Positions 35,084-43,823 of a stretch of DNA of 49,749 nt are shown piece by piece. Origin of the DNA: an uncultured Clostridium sp. (lineage in GTDB: Bacteria > Bacillota > Clostridia > TANB77 > CAG-508); assembly GCA_900555835.1 (NCBI GenBank), contig USMK01000010.1:1-49749 (forward strand). Direction: 5' to 3'. Below the pieces are notes generated by a model. The model had not been told where the DNA came from. It ran no database searches and saw nothing but the letters and a program-made list of their open reading frames with translations. A program made the position numbers and the translations under genes. Every line of letters starts with the position of its first letter. The stretch's first letter is position 1.

Positions 35084-36289
35084 TTAATTTGGTTTTACAA
35101 AATTCATTGGGTCAACATATTCTCCATTTATTCTTACTTCAAAATGGGCATGTGGTCCTGTTGAATATCCTGTGCTTCCAACTTTTAAAACAGGGTCTCC
35201 TTTTTGTACAGTTTGACCAACTGTTACTAATATTTCAGAACCATGTGCATATAATGTTGAAACTCCTCCTCCGTGGTCAACAATTACCATATTTCCATAA
35301 GCATTGTTCCATCCAGCTTTTATAACCACTCCTGAATTAGCTGCTATAAAATTAGTTCCAATTGGAGCTCCAATATCAGTTCCAGTATGTAATTTATATA
35401 CTCCGGTAAATGGATGAGTTCTCATTCCAAATGGTGATGTTATTCTTGAATACCCTGGTACAGGCCAAGCCATTGCACCTCCTGCATACTCACTACCGAT
35501 ATTAGCAGTTGTAAGCATTACAATTTCAGCTTCAATATTATTTATTTCGTTATAATATGCATCAATTTGTTGTTGCAAACTTAATTCTTCTTCTGTTAAC
35601 TCATTCATATAGCTGTTTCTTATAATTTTGGTATTTTCAAGTGTTATTGCTGTTTTTTCTTTATTATCTTTGGCAATTTTGAATTGTTCTCTTTGCCTTT
35701 CGATGGACTCTTTTGCAGTTTGAATAACTCTTTTTTCATTATCCAGTTCTGTTAACATTTCGCTATCCAAACTAGCAATTTCAGACATCATATAATATGT
35801 AGATATAAATTCTGTAAGGCTTCTTGAACTTAGTAAAACATCTAAATATGTAGTCTCTCCTGCCTCATACATTACTATCATTCTGGTTTCAAAAGCCTCT
35901 TTTTGTGAATCGTATTTTTCCTGTGCGACTTCTAATTGTTCCTCTAATTCAGCAATTGAAGATTCTAGTTTTTCGGCTTCACTGCCTAAACTTGCTATTT
36001 CTTTTTCATATGAAGATATTTTGTCATTAAGTTCTTGTATTTTTACCATTTCTTCTGGCAAAACAGAACGAATATATTCTAGTCTTTCATTTTTTTCTTG
36101 TATTTGTTTTTCAACTTCTTCGTGCTGTGCCTGCAAGTCCTCTACTGTATTTGCTTTTTTCTCTGTTTCAGTTTCTGTTTGATTTTCAGTTACATTATTT
36201 AGGTTTTCATTTTCAGCTTTTATTGGTGGTGCTATGCTACATATAATTACAGCTATTATTATAAAAATTATAGCTAATCTTTTCTTCAC
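35084..36289 (-). CDS. M23 peptidoglycan hydrolase with coiled coil (CwlO/EnvC-like)
   Basis: The 401 residues share architecture with the next gene: signal peptide (about 1-26), coiled coil (35-260) with YEAGETTYLDVLLSSRSLTEF, and an M23 domain with HTGTDIG, YAHGSEI and HAHFEVRI. All zinc ligands are present, so it should be an active endopeptidase. FtsEX, encoded 15 bp upstream, activates such coiled-coil hydrolases in other bacteria, and the operon supports that pairing. The tandem paralogue may act at a different stage or site. Confidence 0.9.
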   Translation of the reverse strand: MKKRLAIIFIIIAVIICSIAPPIKAENENLNNVTENQTETETEKKANTVEDLQAQHEEVEKQIQEKNERLEYIRSVLPEEMVKIQELNDKISSYEKEIASLGSEAEKLESSIAELEEQLEVAQEKYDSQKEAFETRMIVMYEAGETTYLDVLLSSRSLTEFISTYYMMSEIASLDSEMLTELDNEKRVIQTAKESIERQREQFKIAKDNKEKTAITLENTKIIRNSYMNELTEEELSLQQQIDAYYNEINNIEAEIVMLTTANIGSEYAGGAMAWPVPGYSRITSPFGMRTHPFTGVYKLHTGTDIGAPIGTNFIAANSGVVIKAGWNNAYGNMVIVDHGGGVSTLYAHGSEILVTVGQTVQKGDPVLKVGSTGYSTGPHAHFEVRINGEYVDPMNFVKPN

Positions 36290-36304
36290 GAATTTCCTTC
36301 TCCT

Positions 36305-37195
36305 TTATACTTTTAAATATTTTCTCATAGAAATTACACTTCCTAATGTACCTACACCTACTCCTAATACTAAATATACAACAATTATTAAATTGAATAA
36401 TTCGCTAAATCCTAATAATTTGAAATTGATTAAACTCATCATTTGTGAAGTTAACAATTTTTCAACAACAAAATTATAAGATAATCCTATTAGTAATACT
36501 GAAATTAATGCTGCTACAATTCCAATTATTATACCTTCTACAATAAATGGTGACCTTATAAAATTGTTTGTAGCACCTATATATTTCATAATAGAAATTT
36601 CTTTTCTTCTTGCGTGAACAGTTAGTTTTATGGTATTTGAAATTATAAATATTGATATAAGTATTAAAAGCACAAGTATAACTGCTGTGACTGTATTAAT
36701 TCCTTTTCCTAATGTTACTAATGTTTTCATTGTTTTATCATTACTTGTTATCTTTTTAACATAATTAAGCTCTAAAATTTGTTTTTGAGCTGATTCGCTA
36801 AGCTCTAAATCTGTTAGTTTAACAACATATGATCTTGGAAGTATGTATAATCCATCTAGCAAATATTGATATTCTTTAAATCTTTCTTTCATTATTGATA
36901 AAGCATCATCTTTTGATCTAAATTCAATTGTGTTTACACCCTCAATTGCTTTAATTTCTTCTCCAAGTTTGGCTATATCAGCATCTGTGGCATCATCTGT
37001 TATAAACACCTCGAAACCTTGTGTTTCTTCAAGTTCTTTCATAGTTTTCTTTACATTTTCTCCAATTAAGAAAAACATACCAAAAATAAGCATTGTTGCA
37101 CACATTATTGCCAAACACGAAAATGTAGACTTTTTGTTTTTAAATACATTTCTAAAACCTTCACCTATTAAATATCCTAAAATGTTATATTTCAC
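36305..37195 (-). CDS. ftsX: Cell division protein FtsX
   Basis: FtsX is the membrane half of the FtsEX complex that controls cell-wall hydrolases. The ~296 residues show an N-terminal cytoplasmic helix, first membrane helix (about 23-45), an extracellular loop (to ~165; FVTDDATDADIAKL-like, and FRSKDDALSIMKERF), and three further helices near 170-195, 220-245 and 265-290. The GTG at 37195 lies 8 bases after AGGTGG and is the likely start; the frame is open to 37207. It overlaps ftsE by 11 bp. Confidence 0.93.
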   Translation of the reverse strand: MKYNILGYLIGEGFRNVFKNKKSTFSCLAIMCATMLIFGMFFLIGENVKKTMKELEETQGFEVFITDDATDADIAKLGEEIKAIEGVNTIEFRSKDDALSIMKERFKEYQYLLDGLYILPRSYVVKLTDLELSESAQKQILELNYVKKITSNDKTMKTLVTLGKGINTVTAVILVLLILISIFIISNTIKLTVHARRKEISIMKYIGATNNFIRSPFIVEGIIIGIVAALISVLLIGLSYNFVVEKLLTSQMMSLINFKLLGFSELFNLIIVVYLVLGVGVGTLGSVISMRKYLKV

Positions 37196-37871
37196 TATCA
37201 TAACCACCTTTTTTAATATCTCTTATTATTTCACCTTGATGTATTTCAATAACTCTTTTCTTCATTTTATCTACTATTTCCTTAGCATGAGTAGCAACAA
37301 CAACTGTTGTTCCTCTCATGTTAATATCATTTAGTAATGTTATAATATCCCAAGCAGTATCTGGGTCTAAATTTCCAGTTGGTTCGTCTGCAATAATAAC
37401 AGATGGATTATTAACCAAGGCTCTTGCTAGCGCAACCCTTTGTTGCTCCCCTCCAGACAATTCGTGCGGATATACTTTTGCTTTATTACTTAGTCCTACC
37501 AAAGCTAAAACCATTGGAACTTGTCTTCTTATGTGCTTTGGTGTAGCTCTTACAACATGCATTGCAAAGGCAACATTGTCATATACAGTTTTATCTGGCA
37601 ATAGCCTAAAATCCTGGAACACAATTCCCATACTTCTTCTTAAATAAGGTACTTTACTTTGTTTTAAAAAAGTAGTATCTTTACCATTTATAATAATATT
37701 TCCAGAAGTAGGTTCCTCCTCTTTTAATATCATTTTTATAAGTGTTGATTTTCCTGAGCCAGAGCTACCAACCAAAAACGCAAACTCGCCTTTTTCAATT
37801 TTAAAATTTGCATTTTTTACAGCAACTGTTCCAGTATCATACACTTTACTAACATTCTTAAACTCTATCAT
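37185..37871 (-). CDS. ftsE: Cell division ATP-binding protein FtsE
   Basis: The 228-residue ABC ATPase has Walker A GSSGSGKST (about 35-43), signature LSGGEQQR, Walker B VIIADEPTG and H-loop VATHAKE. IEFKNVSKVY and GIVFQDFRLLPDKTVYDNVAF are typical of FtsE. Its energy is used to change FtsX and activate periplasmic or extracellular hydrolases; two candidates are encoded directly downstream. The start follows AAAGGGAGC. Confidence 0.95.
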   Translation of the reverse strand: MIEFKNVSKVYDTGTVAVKNANFKIEKGEFAFLVGSSGSGKSTLIKMILKEEEPTSGNIIINGKDTTFLKQSKVPYLRRSMGIVFQDFRLLPDKTVYDNVAFAMHVVRATPKHIRRQVPMVLALVGLSNKAKVYPHELSGGEQQRVALARALVNNPSVIIADEPTGNLDPDTAWDIITLLNDINMRGTTVVVATHAKEIVDKMKKRVIEIHQGEIIRDIKKGGYDSEI

Positions 37872-37950
37872 TTTTGCTCCCTTTAATTCATTATATTTTT
37901 TCTTTTATATAATAACAATAAATAAGTTTTTTTGCAATATCCTACAAGTA

Positions 37951-37987
37951 AAAAAACGATATATTTTTTAAAAAATATATCGTTTTA
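37951..37987 (-). terminator. Terminator of transketolase operon
   Basis: A perfect 17-bp palindrome AAAACGATATATTTTTT and its complement with no loop, beyond the transketolase C-terminal gene. A-rich on the left, so it ends in T's on the minus strand. Confidence 0.8.
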
Positions 37988-38042
37988 AATAACATTTAAT
38001 CGATTTTTCTTTAATTTAAAGCACTACTTGAATAATTTGGCA

Positions 38043-38972
38043 TTATTTTAAAACTTCTTCTACAATATTATCTGCAACTATTCCAAAATATTGCATCAAT
38101 TCTTGTGCTTTTCCGGATTTTCCAAAAGTATCTTTTATTCCCATTCTAACTAATTTTTTAGGTTCATATTCTGTTAAAACTTCTGAAATAGCGCCACCTA
38201 ATCCTCCAATTATATTGTGGTCCTCTATTGAAATTAACTTTTTAGTTTCTCTTGCACATTTTACAATTGTATCTACATCAATTGGCTTAATTGTATGTAG
38301 ATCTACAACTCTTATATTAACTCCTTTTTCTTCAAGGATTTCTTTTGCTTTTATTGCCTCTGCAACAGTTATTCCAGTAGCAAATACAGTCGCATCAGTA
38401 CCATCTCCAATTTGCACTGCCTTACCTATTTCAAACTTTTGATTTTCTTCATAAATCGCAGGTGAAGGCAATCTGCCTAATCTAAAATAAACTGGACCGT
38501 TTATTTTAGCAATTTCTCTTACAGCCCATCTTGTTTGAGCATCATCAGAGGTACTAATCACAGTCATATTAGGAAGAACACGCATAAGTGCAATATCTTC
38601 TATCATTTGGTGTGTTGCACCATCTTCCCCAACAGTAATTCCTGCATGAGTTGCACAAATTTTTACATTTAATTTTGGATAACATATACTATTTCTAATT
38701 TGGTCATATGCTCTACCTGCTGCAAAAACAGCAAATGTGCTTACATATGGAATATCTCCACAAGTAGCCATTCCAGCAGCAGTAGACATCATATTTTGCT
38801 CTGCAATTCCCATATCGAAAAATCTTTCAGGATGACTTTTAGCAAAAATGCTAGTTTTAGTAGCCTGAGACAAATCCGCATCAAATACAACAATATTTTC
38901 ATTCTCATTTCCCAATTTTTCAAGTTCTTCACCATAGCTCTCTCTTGTGGCTTTTTTTATTTGCTCATTCAT
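38043..38972 (-). CDS. Transketolase, C-terminal subunit
   Basis: The 309 residues make up the pyrimidine-binding plus C-terminal domains of a split transketolase: YGEELEKLGNENENIVVFDADLSQATKT, the GIAEQNM motif with the catalytic Glu, ATHAGITVGEDGATHQ, and RLGRLPSPAIYEE. With the N-terminal subunit encoded 1 bp upstream it moves two-carbon units in the pentose phosphate pathway. Split transketolases are common in Clostridia and archaea. Confidence 0.94.
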   Translation of the reverse strand: MNEQIKKATRESYGEELEKLGNENENIVVFDADLSQATKTSIFAKSHPERFFDMGIAEQNMMSTAAGMATCGDIPYVSTFAVFAAGRAYDQIRNSICYPKLNVKICATHAGITVGEDGATHQMIEDIALMRVLPNMTVISTSDDAQTRWAVREIAKINGPVYFRLGRLPSPAIYEENQKFEIGKAVQIGDGTDATVFATGITVAEAIKAKEILEEKGVNIRVVDLHTIKPIDVDTIVKCARETKKLISIEDHNIIGGLGGAISEVLTEYEPKKLVRMGIKDTFGKSGKAQELMQYFGIVADNIVEEVLK

Positions 38973-38973
38973 A

Positions 38974-39798
38974 TTATTTTTCCTCCTTAATAGATTTTAT
39001 TGCATTATAATATTGTTCCTCATTAGGAGCTTTACCATGCCAGCCAGCTTGATTTTCCATAAACCCAACTCCTTTGCCTTTTACAGTTTTAGCAATAATT
39101 GCAGTTGGCTTATTTTTAATATTCTTAGCAACATCAAAAGCCTTTATAATTTCTTCTATATCATTTCCATCAATATTCATAACTTCAAAACCAAAGCTCT
39201 CGAACTTTTTATCAATAGGATATGGACTCATAACATTTTCAATTTTGCCATCAATTTGCAAATTATTATTATCCACAATAACACACAAATTATCTAACTT
39301 ATAATGACTAGCAGACATAGCAGCTTCCCAAACTTGTCCTTCCTCAATCTCGCCATCGCCCAAAACGCAATAAACCCTATAATCTCTATTATGTAGCTTA
39401 CCAGACAAAGCCATACCACAAGCAGCAGACAAACCTTGTCCTAGCGAACCAGTAGTCATATCAACCCCAGGAACCTTATTTCTATCCGGATGCCCTTGCA
39501 AATTACTATTTAGCTTCCTAAAAGACTTTAACTCACTAATATCAAAAAATCCCCTATTCGCCAAAACCGAATACAATCCTGCACTAGCATGTCCCTTAGA
39601 CAAAACAAATCTATCCCTATTCAAATCACCAGGATTTTCAGGATCAATCTTCATCTCATCAAAATATAAAACAGTCAAAATATCAGCCACAGACAAAGCC
39701 CCACCTGGATGCCCCGACTGAGCCTCAAAAACCTCCTCAACAATACCCAATCGCACATTTCTAGCAATTTCCTTCAATTCCTCAACATTTCTCTCCAT
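38974..39798 (-). CDS. Transketolase, N-terminal (ThDP-binding) subunit
   Basis: The 274 residues carry the ThDP-binding half: SGHPGGALSVADIL, LSKGHASAGLYS, GSLGQGLSAACGMAL and the ThDP/Mg motif GDGEIEEGQVWEA...NNNLQIDG. The start at 39798 (MERNVEEL) follows GGAGGAG; a longer reading to 39864 would enter the inverted repeat upstream and has no support. The 262-bp inverted repeat ends only about 25 bases before the start codon, so it may influence translation. Confidence 0.94.
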   Translation of the reverse strand: MERNVEELKEIARNVRLGIVEEVFEAQSGHPGGALSVADILTVLYFDEMKIDPENPGDLNRDRFVLSKGHASAGLYSVLANRGFFDISELKSFRKLNSNLQGHPDRNKVPGVDMTTGSLGQGLSAACGMALSGKLHNRDYRVYCVLGDGEIEEGQVWEAAMSASHYKLDNLCVIVDNNNLQIDGKIENVMSPYPIDKKFESFGFEVMNIDGNDIEEIIKAFDVAKNIKNKPTAIIAKTVKGKGVGFMENQAGWHGKAPNEEQYYNAIKSIKEEK

Positions 39799-39823
39799 AA
39801 ACTCACTCCTCCACCTGTTTCTC

Positions 39824-40085
39824 GGGACGGAGGAAAAAACATTAAGTCTTAGAGTAGTTGCCAAAAGGAGAATACGATAAAAATTTATGTAATGACGAAT
39901 GTGCCGCGGAATAGCCGTACGAAATCTTAATCAAATTTTATGAGGGAGCGAAGGCTTCGGAGAGGCTCGTAAAATTCGATTTAGATTTCGTAGGATATGC
40001 AGCAAGCCGAGGAATGAAATAAATTTTTATCGTATTCTCCTTTTGGCAACGGCTACAACCAGAATCTGCTTTTTTCCTCCGTCCC
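39824..40085. repeat. 262-bp long inverted repeat / giant hairpin
   Basis: Three paired arms share one centre (about 39954): 16 bp perfect (GGGACGGAGGAAAAAA at 39824-39839 with 40070-40085), 31 bp perfect (39858-39888 with 40019-40049) and 27 bp with three mismatches (39918-39944 with 39966-39992). They close on a small CGAAG-G-CTTCG hairpin, and the gaps between arms form internal loops. GC content is above its surroundings. No frame is coding. It lies between the DUF4363 gene and the transketolase ribosome site. It may be a MITE-like element with 16-bp terminal repeats or a structured RNA. Confidence 0.85.
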
Positions 40086-40122
40086 TCAAATCCTATCATA
40101 AGGAAAAAATTTTTTCAATAGC

Positions 40123-40497
40123 TTAAAATATATTTTTCCACTCCATAGCCCCTTTATCCTTTATATGCCCCACTAAAAAAATAGAATTCTCTATTTGTTC
40201 ATATCCAAAATCAAAATCATCCGCTTCAATGCTGGATTTCACATTTAAAATCGCAGTCTTAATCATATCCAATTCCTGATGTGTTACAATAATAGACCAC
40301 TTTTCTTCCGCTTCCTCCCACAATTCAGATAACTCCTCAACCTTCTGCTTTAAAGCCTCCTTATTTTGCATACTCACCTTTATATCTTCCAACTTCAAAA
40401 TTAGCCTTTCACTATACTCTTTCAAAATATTCTGAGATATAACATTTCCAATTATAACAGCAACAATAATAATCAAAATTATAACAGTATCTCTCAT
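40123..40497 (-). CDS. DUF4363 family protein
   Basis: The 124-residue protein starts with a membrane anchor (about 4-24) and an outer helical domain with LWEEAEEKWSIIVTHQELDMIKTAI, typical of DUF4363. In Clostridia these are commonly encoded next to DUF421 (YetF-like) proteins, as here: ATGA start/stop overlap with the upstream gene. The function is unknown; a sporulation link has been seen for YetF-type genes, but nothing in the sequence proves it. Confidence 0.8.
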   Translation of the reverse strand: MRDTVIILIIIVAVIIGNVISQNILKEYSERLILKLEDIKVSMQNKEALKQKVEELSELWEEAEEKWSIIVTHQELDMIKTAILNVKSSIEADDFDFGYEQIENSIFLVGHIKDKGAMEWKNIF

Positions 40498-41171
40498 TTA
40501 TTCTTCTCCTTTGCTTGACAGAATATCTCTTGCTTTCCATCAATAGTCATAAGCAAAGCCTCATTAGGCTTAATCTTAAACTTCTTAGCCTCTTTTTCAA
40601 GCCAAGTGTAATCTTTTCCAAGACTCTTCAAGTTTTCATACATAACTTTTCCATCAACAATCAAATCATAGCTCATTCCTTCATACTCAGGCATTATGTT
40701 AAAATCTTCTGGTATAGTCGTCCTTTTATTAGGCTTTTGAATAACTGTAATCTGTCCACTCGTCTCCAAAATAGCATACTCAACATCAGCCACATTAAAT
40801 ACATTATTACCCCTAAGTCTTTCTTGCAACTCATTTATAGTGAACTTCTCGCCTTTTAACACCTTTTCGTCAATTTTCCCTCTATACACCAAAATACTTG
40901 GCTTACCGCAAATAATTTTTCTTACATTAATACTTCTTAAATTGATATTTGATATAACCAAATGCATAATAAGCAATGCTACAATTGGAATAATCCCATT
41001 AAAAATTGGAATCCCCACATCAGCCATCGGAATAGAAGCCAAATCAGCAATCATTATCGAAATTGCAAGTTCAAACGGCTGTAATTGCCCTATCTCCCTT
41101 TTTCCCATCAATCTCATTACCAGCAATACCAATATGTATAATATTAATGTTCTTATAAACGTAATTAACAT
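40494..41171 (-). CDS. DUF421 (YetF/YcaP-like) membrane protein
   Basis: The ~225 residues have three N-terminal membrane helices (about 3-80) with LVMRLMGKREIGQLQPFELAISIMIADLASIPMAD, the DUF421 hallmark. A cytoplasmic domain follows with KPSILVYRGKIDEKVLKGEKFTINEL and a C-terminal part ending MTIDGKQEIFCQAKE. The ATG at 41171 follows GGAGGTTGCAA. It is co-translated with DUF4363. The biochemical function is unknown. Confidence 0.9.
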   Translation of the reverse strand: MLITFIRTLILYILVLLVMRLMGKREIGQLQPFELAISIMIADLASIPMADVGIPIFNGIIPIVALLIMHLVISNINLRSINVRKIICGKPSILVYRGKIDEKVLKGEKFTINELQERLRGNNVFNVADVEYAILETSGQITVIQKPNKRTTIPEDFNIMPEYEGMSYDLIVDGKVMYENLKSLGKDYTWLEKEAKKFKIKPNEALLMTIDGKQEIFCQAKEKNK

Positions 41172-41317
41172 TTGCAACCTCCATAATTTTCAAATTTCAA
41201 TTTTTAAGTATATTTTTCTCAAATTTTCTCAAACTATACTTGCATAGATAATTTATTTTTGTCAATACTATTATTGCAAAACATAAATTTTCATTTGTCA
41301 TTAAAGGAGGTAAAACG

Positions 41318-41695
41318 ATGGATAACAATCAAGCAAATGCAGGTAGTAACACAGAAATGGGAACAGCCGGTCAGATAATAGGCAGACTTGTAGCAGCAGC
41401 AATTGTTCTTGCAATCACAGCATTTTTCACACCTGGATTTAGTATAAGTAATATATGGTCATTAGCCTTAGCAGCAATCGTTCTTACAGTAATAGACTAC
41501 TTAATAGTTAAATTTACAGGTTTACACGCAAGTCCTTTCGGCAAAGGTTTTGTAGGATTTGTCCTAGCAGCAGTCACACTATATGTAACCCAATATTTCG
41601 TAGCCGGCTACTCAATATCTTGGATAGCAGCCATAATAGGTGCACTAATCTACGGTGTAATAGACTACATCATCCCAGGCGAACAGAAAATGTAA
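41318..41695 (+). CDS. Phage-holin-4 superfamily (YvlD-like) membrane protein
   Basis: The 125-residue membrane protein has four helices (about 22-41, 47-64, 77-95, 101-118) in two similar halves: FTPGFSISNIWSLALAAIVLTVIDYLI and VAGYSISWIAAIIGALIYGVIDYII. The duplicated G-(Y/F)-S-I-S...A-(x)-V-(I)-DY pattern is that of the Phage_holin_4_2/YvlD family; chromosomal members are not known to lyse cells and may relate to envelope stress. GGAGGTAAAACG precedes the start. Single gene, sharing a terminator with glmU. Confidence 0.85.
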   Translation: MDNNQANAGSNTEMGTAGQIIGRLVAAAIVLAITAFFTPGFSISNIWSLALAAIVLTVIDYLIVKFTGLHASPFGKGFVGFVLAAVTLYVTQYFVAGYSISWIAAIIGALIYGVIDYIIPGEQKM

Positions 41696-41740
41696 CAATA
41701 AAAATACAACTCAACTATTAATATCACAAATCTACCAACT

Positions 41741-41780
41741 AAAAAAATCAGGCTTTCCCCAAAAAGAAAGCCTGACTTTT
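41741..41780. terminator. Bidirectional terminator between yvlD-like gene and glmU
   Basis: Stem TCAGGCTTTC/GAAAGCCTGA with A-run on the left and T-run on the right, between converging genes. Confidence 0.85.
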
Positions 41781-41784
41781 ATCT

Positions 41785-43044
41785 CTATTTTCTATTCCAA
41801 TTTTCCTTATTAACCTGTCTTCCCCTAGCAATAGCCAAAGCATATTCAGGCACATCATCAGTAATAGTTGACCCTGCTGCTACAAAAGCATTATCACCAA
41901 CCTCAATTGGTGCAACCAAATTAGTATTAGATCCAATAAATACATGATCTCCAATCTTAGTTTTACTCTTATTAAATCCATCATAATTACAAGTTATAGT
42001 ACCACAGCCAATATTGCACTTTTCTCCAACTTCACAATCTCCCAAATATATAAAATGAGGTACCTTGCTACCAGTTCCGACTTGTGTATTCTTAATCTCA
42101 ACAAAATTACCAATCTTCACGTTATCAGCTAATCTGCATTTTTCTCTAATATAAGCATTAGGTCCAATCTCGCAATTAGCACCAATTTTAACATCAGACT
42201 TAATGGTAGTATTTGGATGTATAACCGTATCTCTTCCAATCTCTACATCATCATAAATATATGTAGTATTAGTATCCTCAATAGTTACACCTTTTTTCAT
42301 ATATTCAGCATTTGTTCTTAATCTTAAAATTCTTGTTAAAATCTCTAATTGAACTCTATCATTTACACCTAAAATCTCTGTATTATCTTCAACAATTGTA
42401 GCACCAGTTTTTAATCCTTTGTCATTCATTATTTTGATTACATCAGTTATATAATACTCTCCGCTTGCATTATCATTGTTGATTTCTTCAAGTGCACTTA
42501 GCAATTCTGGTATATCAAAGCAATATATACCTGCATTTATTTCTTTTATCTCTTTTTGTAATTCGTCTGCGTCCTTCTCTTCTACAATAGCTTCTACATT
42601 TCCTCCATCATCTCTTATAATTCTTCCATATCCATATGGATTATCATAAATTGCAGATAATAATGTAGCATACTCTTTGTTACTATTGCTTTTTTCAACT
42701 AGCTTTCTAATAGTTTCAGGTCTTAATATTGGAACATCTCCATTTAAAACAACAACTTTTCCTTTCTTTCCCTTTAAATACTCCTTAGCTTGCATTACAG
42801 CGTGGCCAGTTCCAAGCATTTCCTCTTGAACAACATATTTTACTTTATCTTTTAAAACTTCTTGAACTTGTTCTTTTTTGTATCCTACTACTGCAATAAT
42901 ATCGTCAATTCCTGCTTTTTCGGCATTTTCTACTGCTCTTAAAACAATTTCCTTTCCTAATATCTTATGTACTTGTTTTGATTTTTCAGATTTCATCCTA
43001 GTTCCTTTTCCTGCGGCAAGAACTATTGCTATTGTATTTTCCAT
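41785..43044 (-). CDS. glmU: Bifunctional GlmU (UDP-GlcNAc pyrophosphorylase/acetyltransferase)
   Basis: GlmU makes UDP-GlcNAc for peptidoglycan. Residues 1-225 form the uridyltransferase (LAAGKGTRMKSEKSKQVHKILG, LNGDVPILRPETI). From 250 on, hexapeptide repeats form the left-handed beta helix with YLGDCEVGEKCNIGCGTITCNYDGFNKSKTKIGD and AIARGRQVNKEN. At 419 residues it is shorter than the Bacillus enzyme (456). The region between the domains and the acyltransferase SHLSYIGD-type motif (here VPHFIYLGD) deviates, so acetyltransferase activity is likely but not sure. Confidence 0.92.
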   Translation of the reverse strand: MENTIAIVLAAGKGTRMKSEKSKQVHKILGKEIVLRAVENAEKAGIDDIIAVVGYKKEQVQEVLKDKVKYVVQEEMLGTGHAVMQAKEYLKGKKGKVVVLNGDVPILRPETIRKLVEKSNSNKEYATLLSAIYDNPYGYGRIIRDDGGNVEAIVEEKDADELQKEIKEINAGIYCFDIPELLSALEEINNDNASGEYYITDVIKIMNDKGLKTGATIVEDNTEILGVNDRVQLEILTRILRLRTNAEYMKKGVTIEDTNTTYIYDDVEIGRDTVIHPNTTIKSDVKIGANCEIGPNAYIREKCRLADNVKIGNFVEIKNTQVGTGSKVPHFIYLGDCEVGEKCNIGCGTITCNYDGFNKSKTKIGDHVFIGSNTNLVAPIEVGDNAFVAAGSTITDDVPEYALAIARGRQVNKENWNRK

Positions 43045-43122
43045 AATATCACCTTTCCTACTATATTATATTGCTATATTTAATAATTGTTATTCTAACA
43101 CATATTTTTAAATATAGCAAAT

Positions 43123-43151
43123 TTGATTTTATTTTGTTTTTGTAGTATAAT
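43123..43151 (+). promoter_or_regulatory. SigmaA promoter of secreted His-rich protein gene
   Basis: TTGATT (43123-43128), a 17-bp spacer and TATAAT (43146-43151). Confidence 0.65.
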
Positions 43152-43204
43152 AAAAGTACTTGGGCTGTATGGCTTAAATTATTCTCAGCAAAGGAGTGAC
43201 AACT

Positions 43205-43675
43205 ATGTTAAAGAAACGGTTTTTAAAGCTGATGTCCTTGGCTGTTGCGGTTTTGGTTTCTAGTTCAATGCTTGTGCCTTCTTTGGTTCTTGCACATAGA
43301 CCTCCACCGCCTCCGCCTCATTATCACCACCATCATGGTGGTTGGTCCTCTGGTGACACTTGGGGACTTGTTGGAATTGGTATTTTAGGTGCAATAATCG
43401 CATCTAATAGTCGTAGTTCTACTCATGTAGTTCAAGACTATCCAACCTACAAAGCCAATTTTATAGCATCTCTGGATGACGAGGAAAGATACATTTTTTA
43501 TCAAATGTACGACACCGAACCTGGATATCGCTATGTTTTAAGCTATGACCGTGAGGTTTCTGCTCGCAGAGCGAAAAAAATAGCTACTAAGCTCTATTAT
43601 GACTTTAATTTTCTTTATATTGATAAAGAAAGTAAGCAAGTTTATTTTGATAGACTTGAAGGCTATGACGATTAA
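43205..43675 (+). CDS. Secreted Pro/His-rich protein, unrecognised
   Basis: The 156 residues start with a signal peptide (about 1-29, ending LVLA) followed by a low-complexity stretch HRPPPPPPHYHHHHGGW and a Gly-rich hydrophobic segment (about 52-68). A soluble domain with YEREV-like DREVSARRAKKIATKLYYDF follows. The His cluster may bind metal; this is inference. The ATG at 43205 lies 8 bases after AAAGGAG; a GTG at 43196 overlaps the ribosome site. A second secreted low-complexity protein follows with the same signal-peptide type. Codon use includes more C/G-ending codons than neighbours. Confidence 0.78.
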   Translation: MLKKRFLKLMSLAVAVLVSSSMLVPSLVLAHRPPPPPPHYHHHHGGWSSGDTWGLVGIGILGAIIASNSRSSTHVVQDYPTYKANFIASLDDEERYIFYQMYDTEPGYRYVLSYDREVSARRAKKIATKLYYDFNFLYIDKESKQVYFDRLEGYDD

Positions 43676-43684
43676 CCGTTTTTG

Positions 43685-43714
43685 AAAAAAGTCTCTTTAT
43701 TTAGAGGCTTTTTT
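43685..43714 (+). terminator. Terminator of His-rich protein gene
   Basis: AAAAAAGTCTCT-TTATTT-AGAGGCTTTTTT stem-loop with a T-run, 9 bp after the stop codon. Confidence 0.85.
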
Positions 43715-43717
43715 CAT

Positions 43718-43746
43718 TTGCATTATTTTACAAATTATGGTACAAT
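43718..43746 (+). promoter_or_regulatory. SigmaA promoter of Arg/Pro-rich protein gene
   Basis: TTGCAT (43718-43723), a 17-bp spacer and TACAAT (43741-43746). A perfect short palindrome TTAGGCA-ATC-TGCCTAA (43757-43773) lies just downstream in the leader. Confidence 0.6.
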
Positions 43747-43823
43747 AGATTTATATTAGGCAATCTGCCTAAATTATTAATTCCACGACATTTTCAAGGT
43801 TTACAACAAAGGAGGAAGTTATA

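Noticed and set aside
39799..39864. Longer transketolase N-terminal subunit start
   Set aside because: The extra 22 residues enter the long inverted repeat and lack a ribosome site, while GGAGGAG precedes the ATG at 39798.
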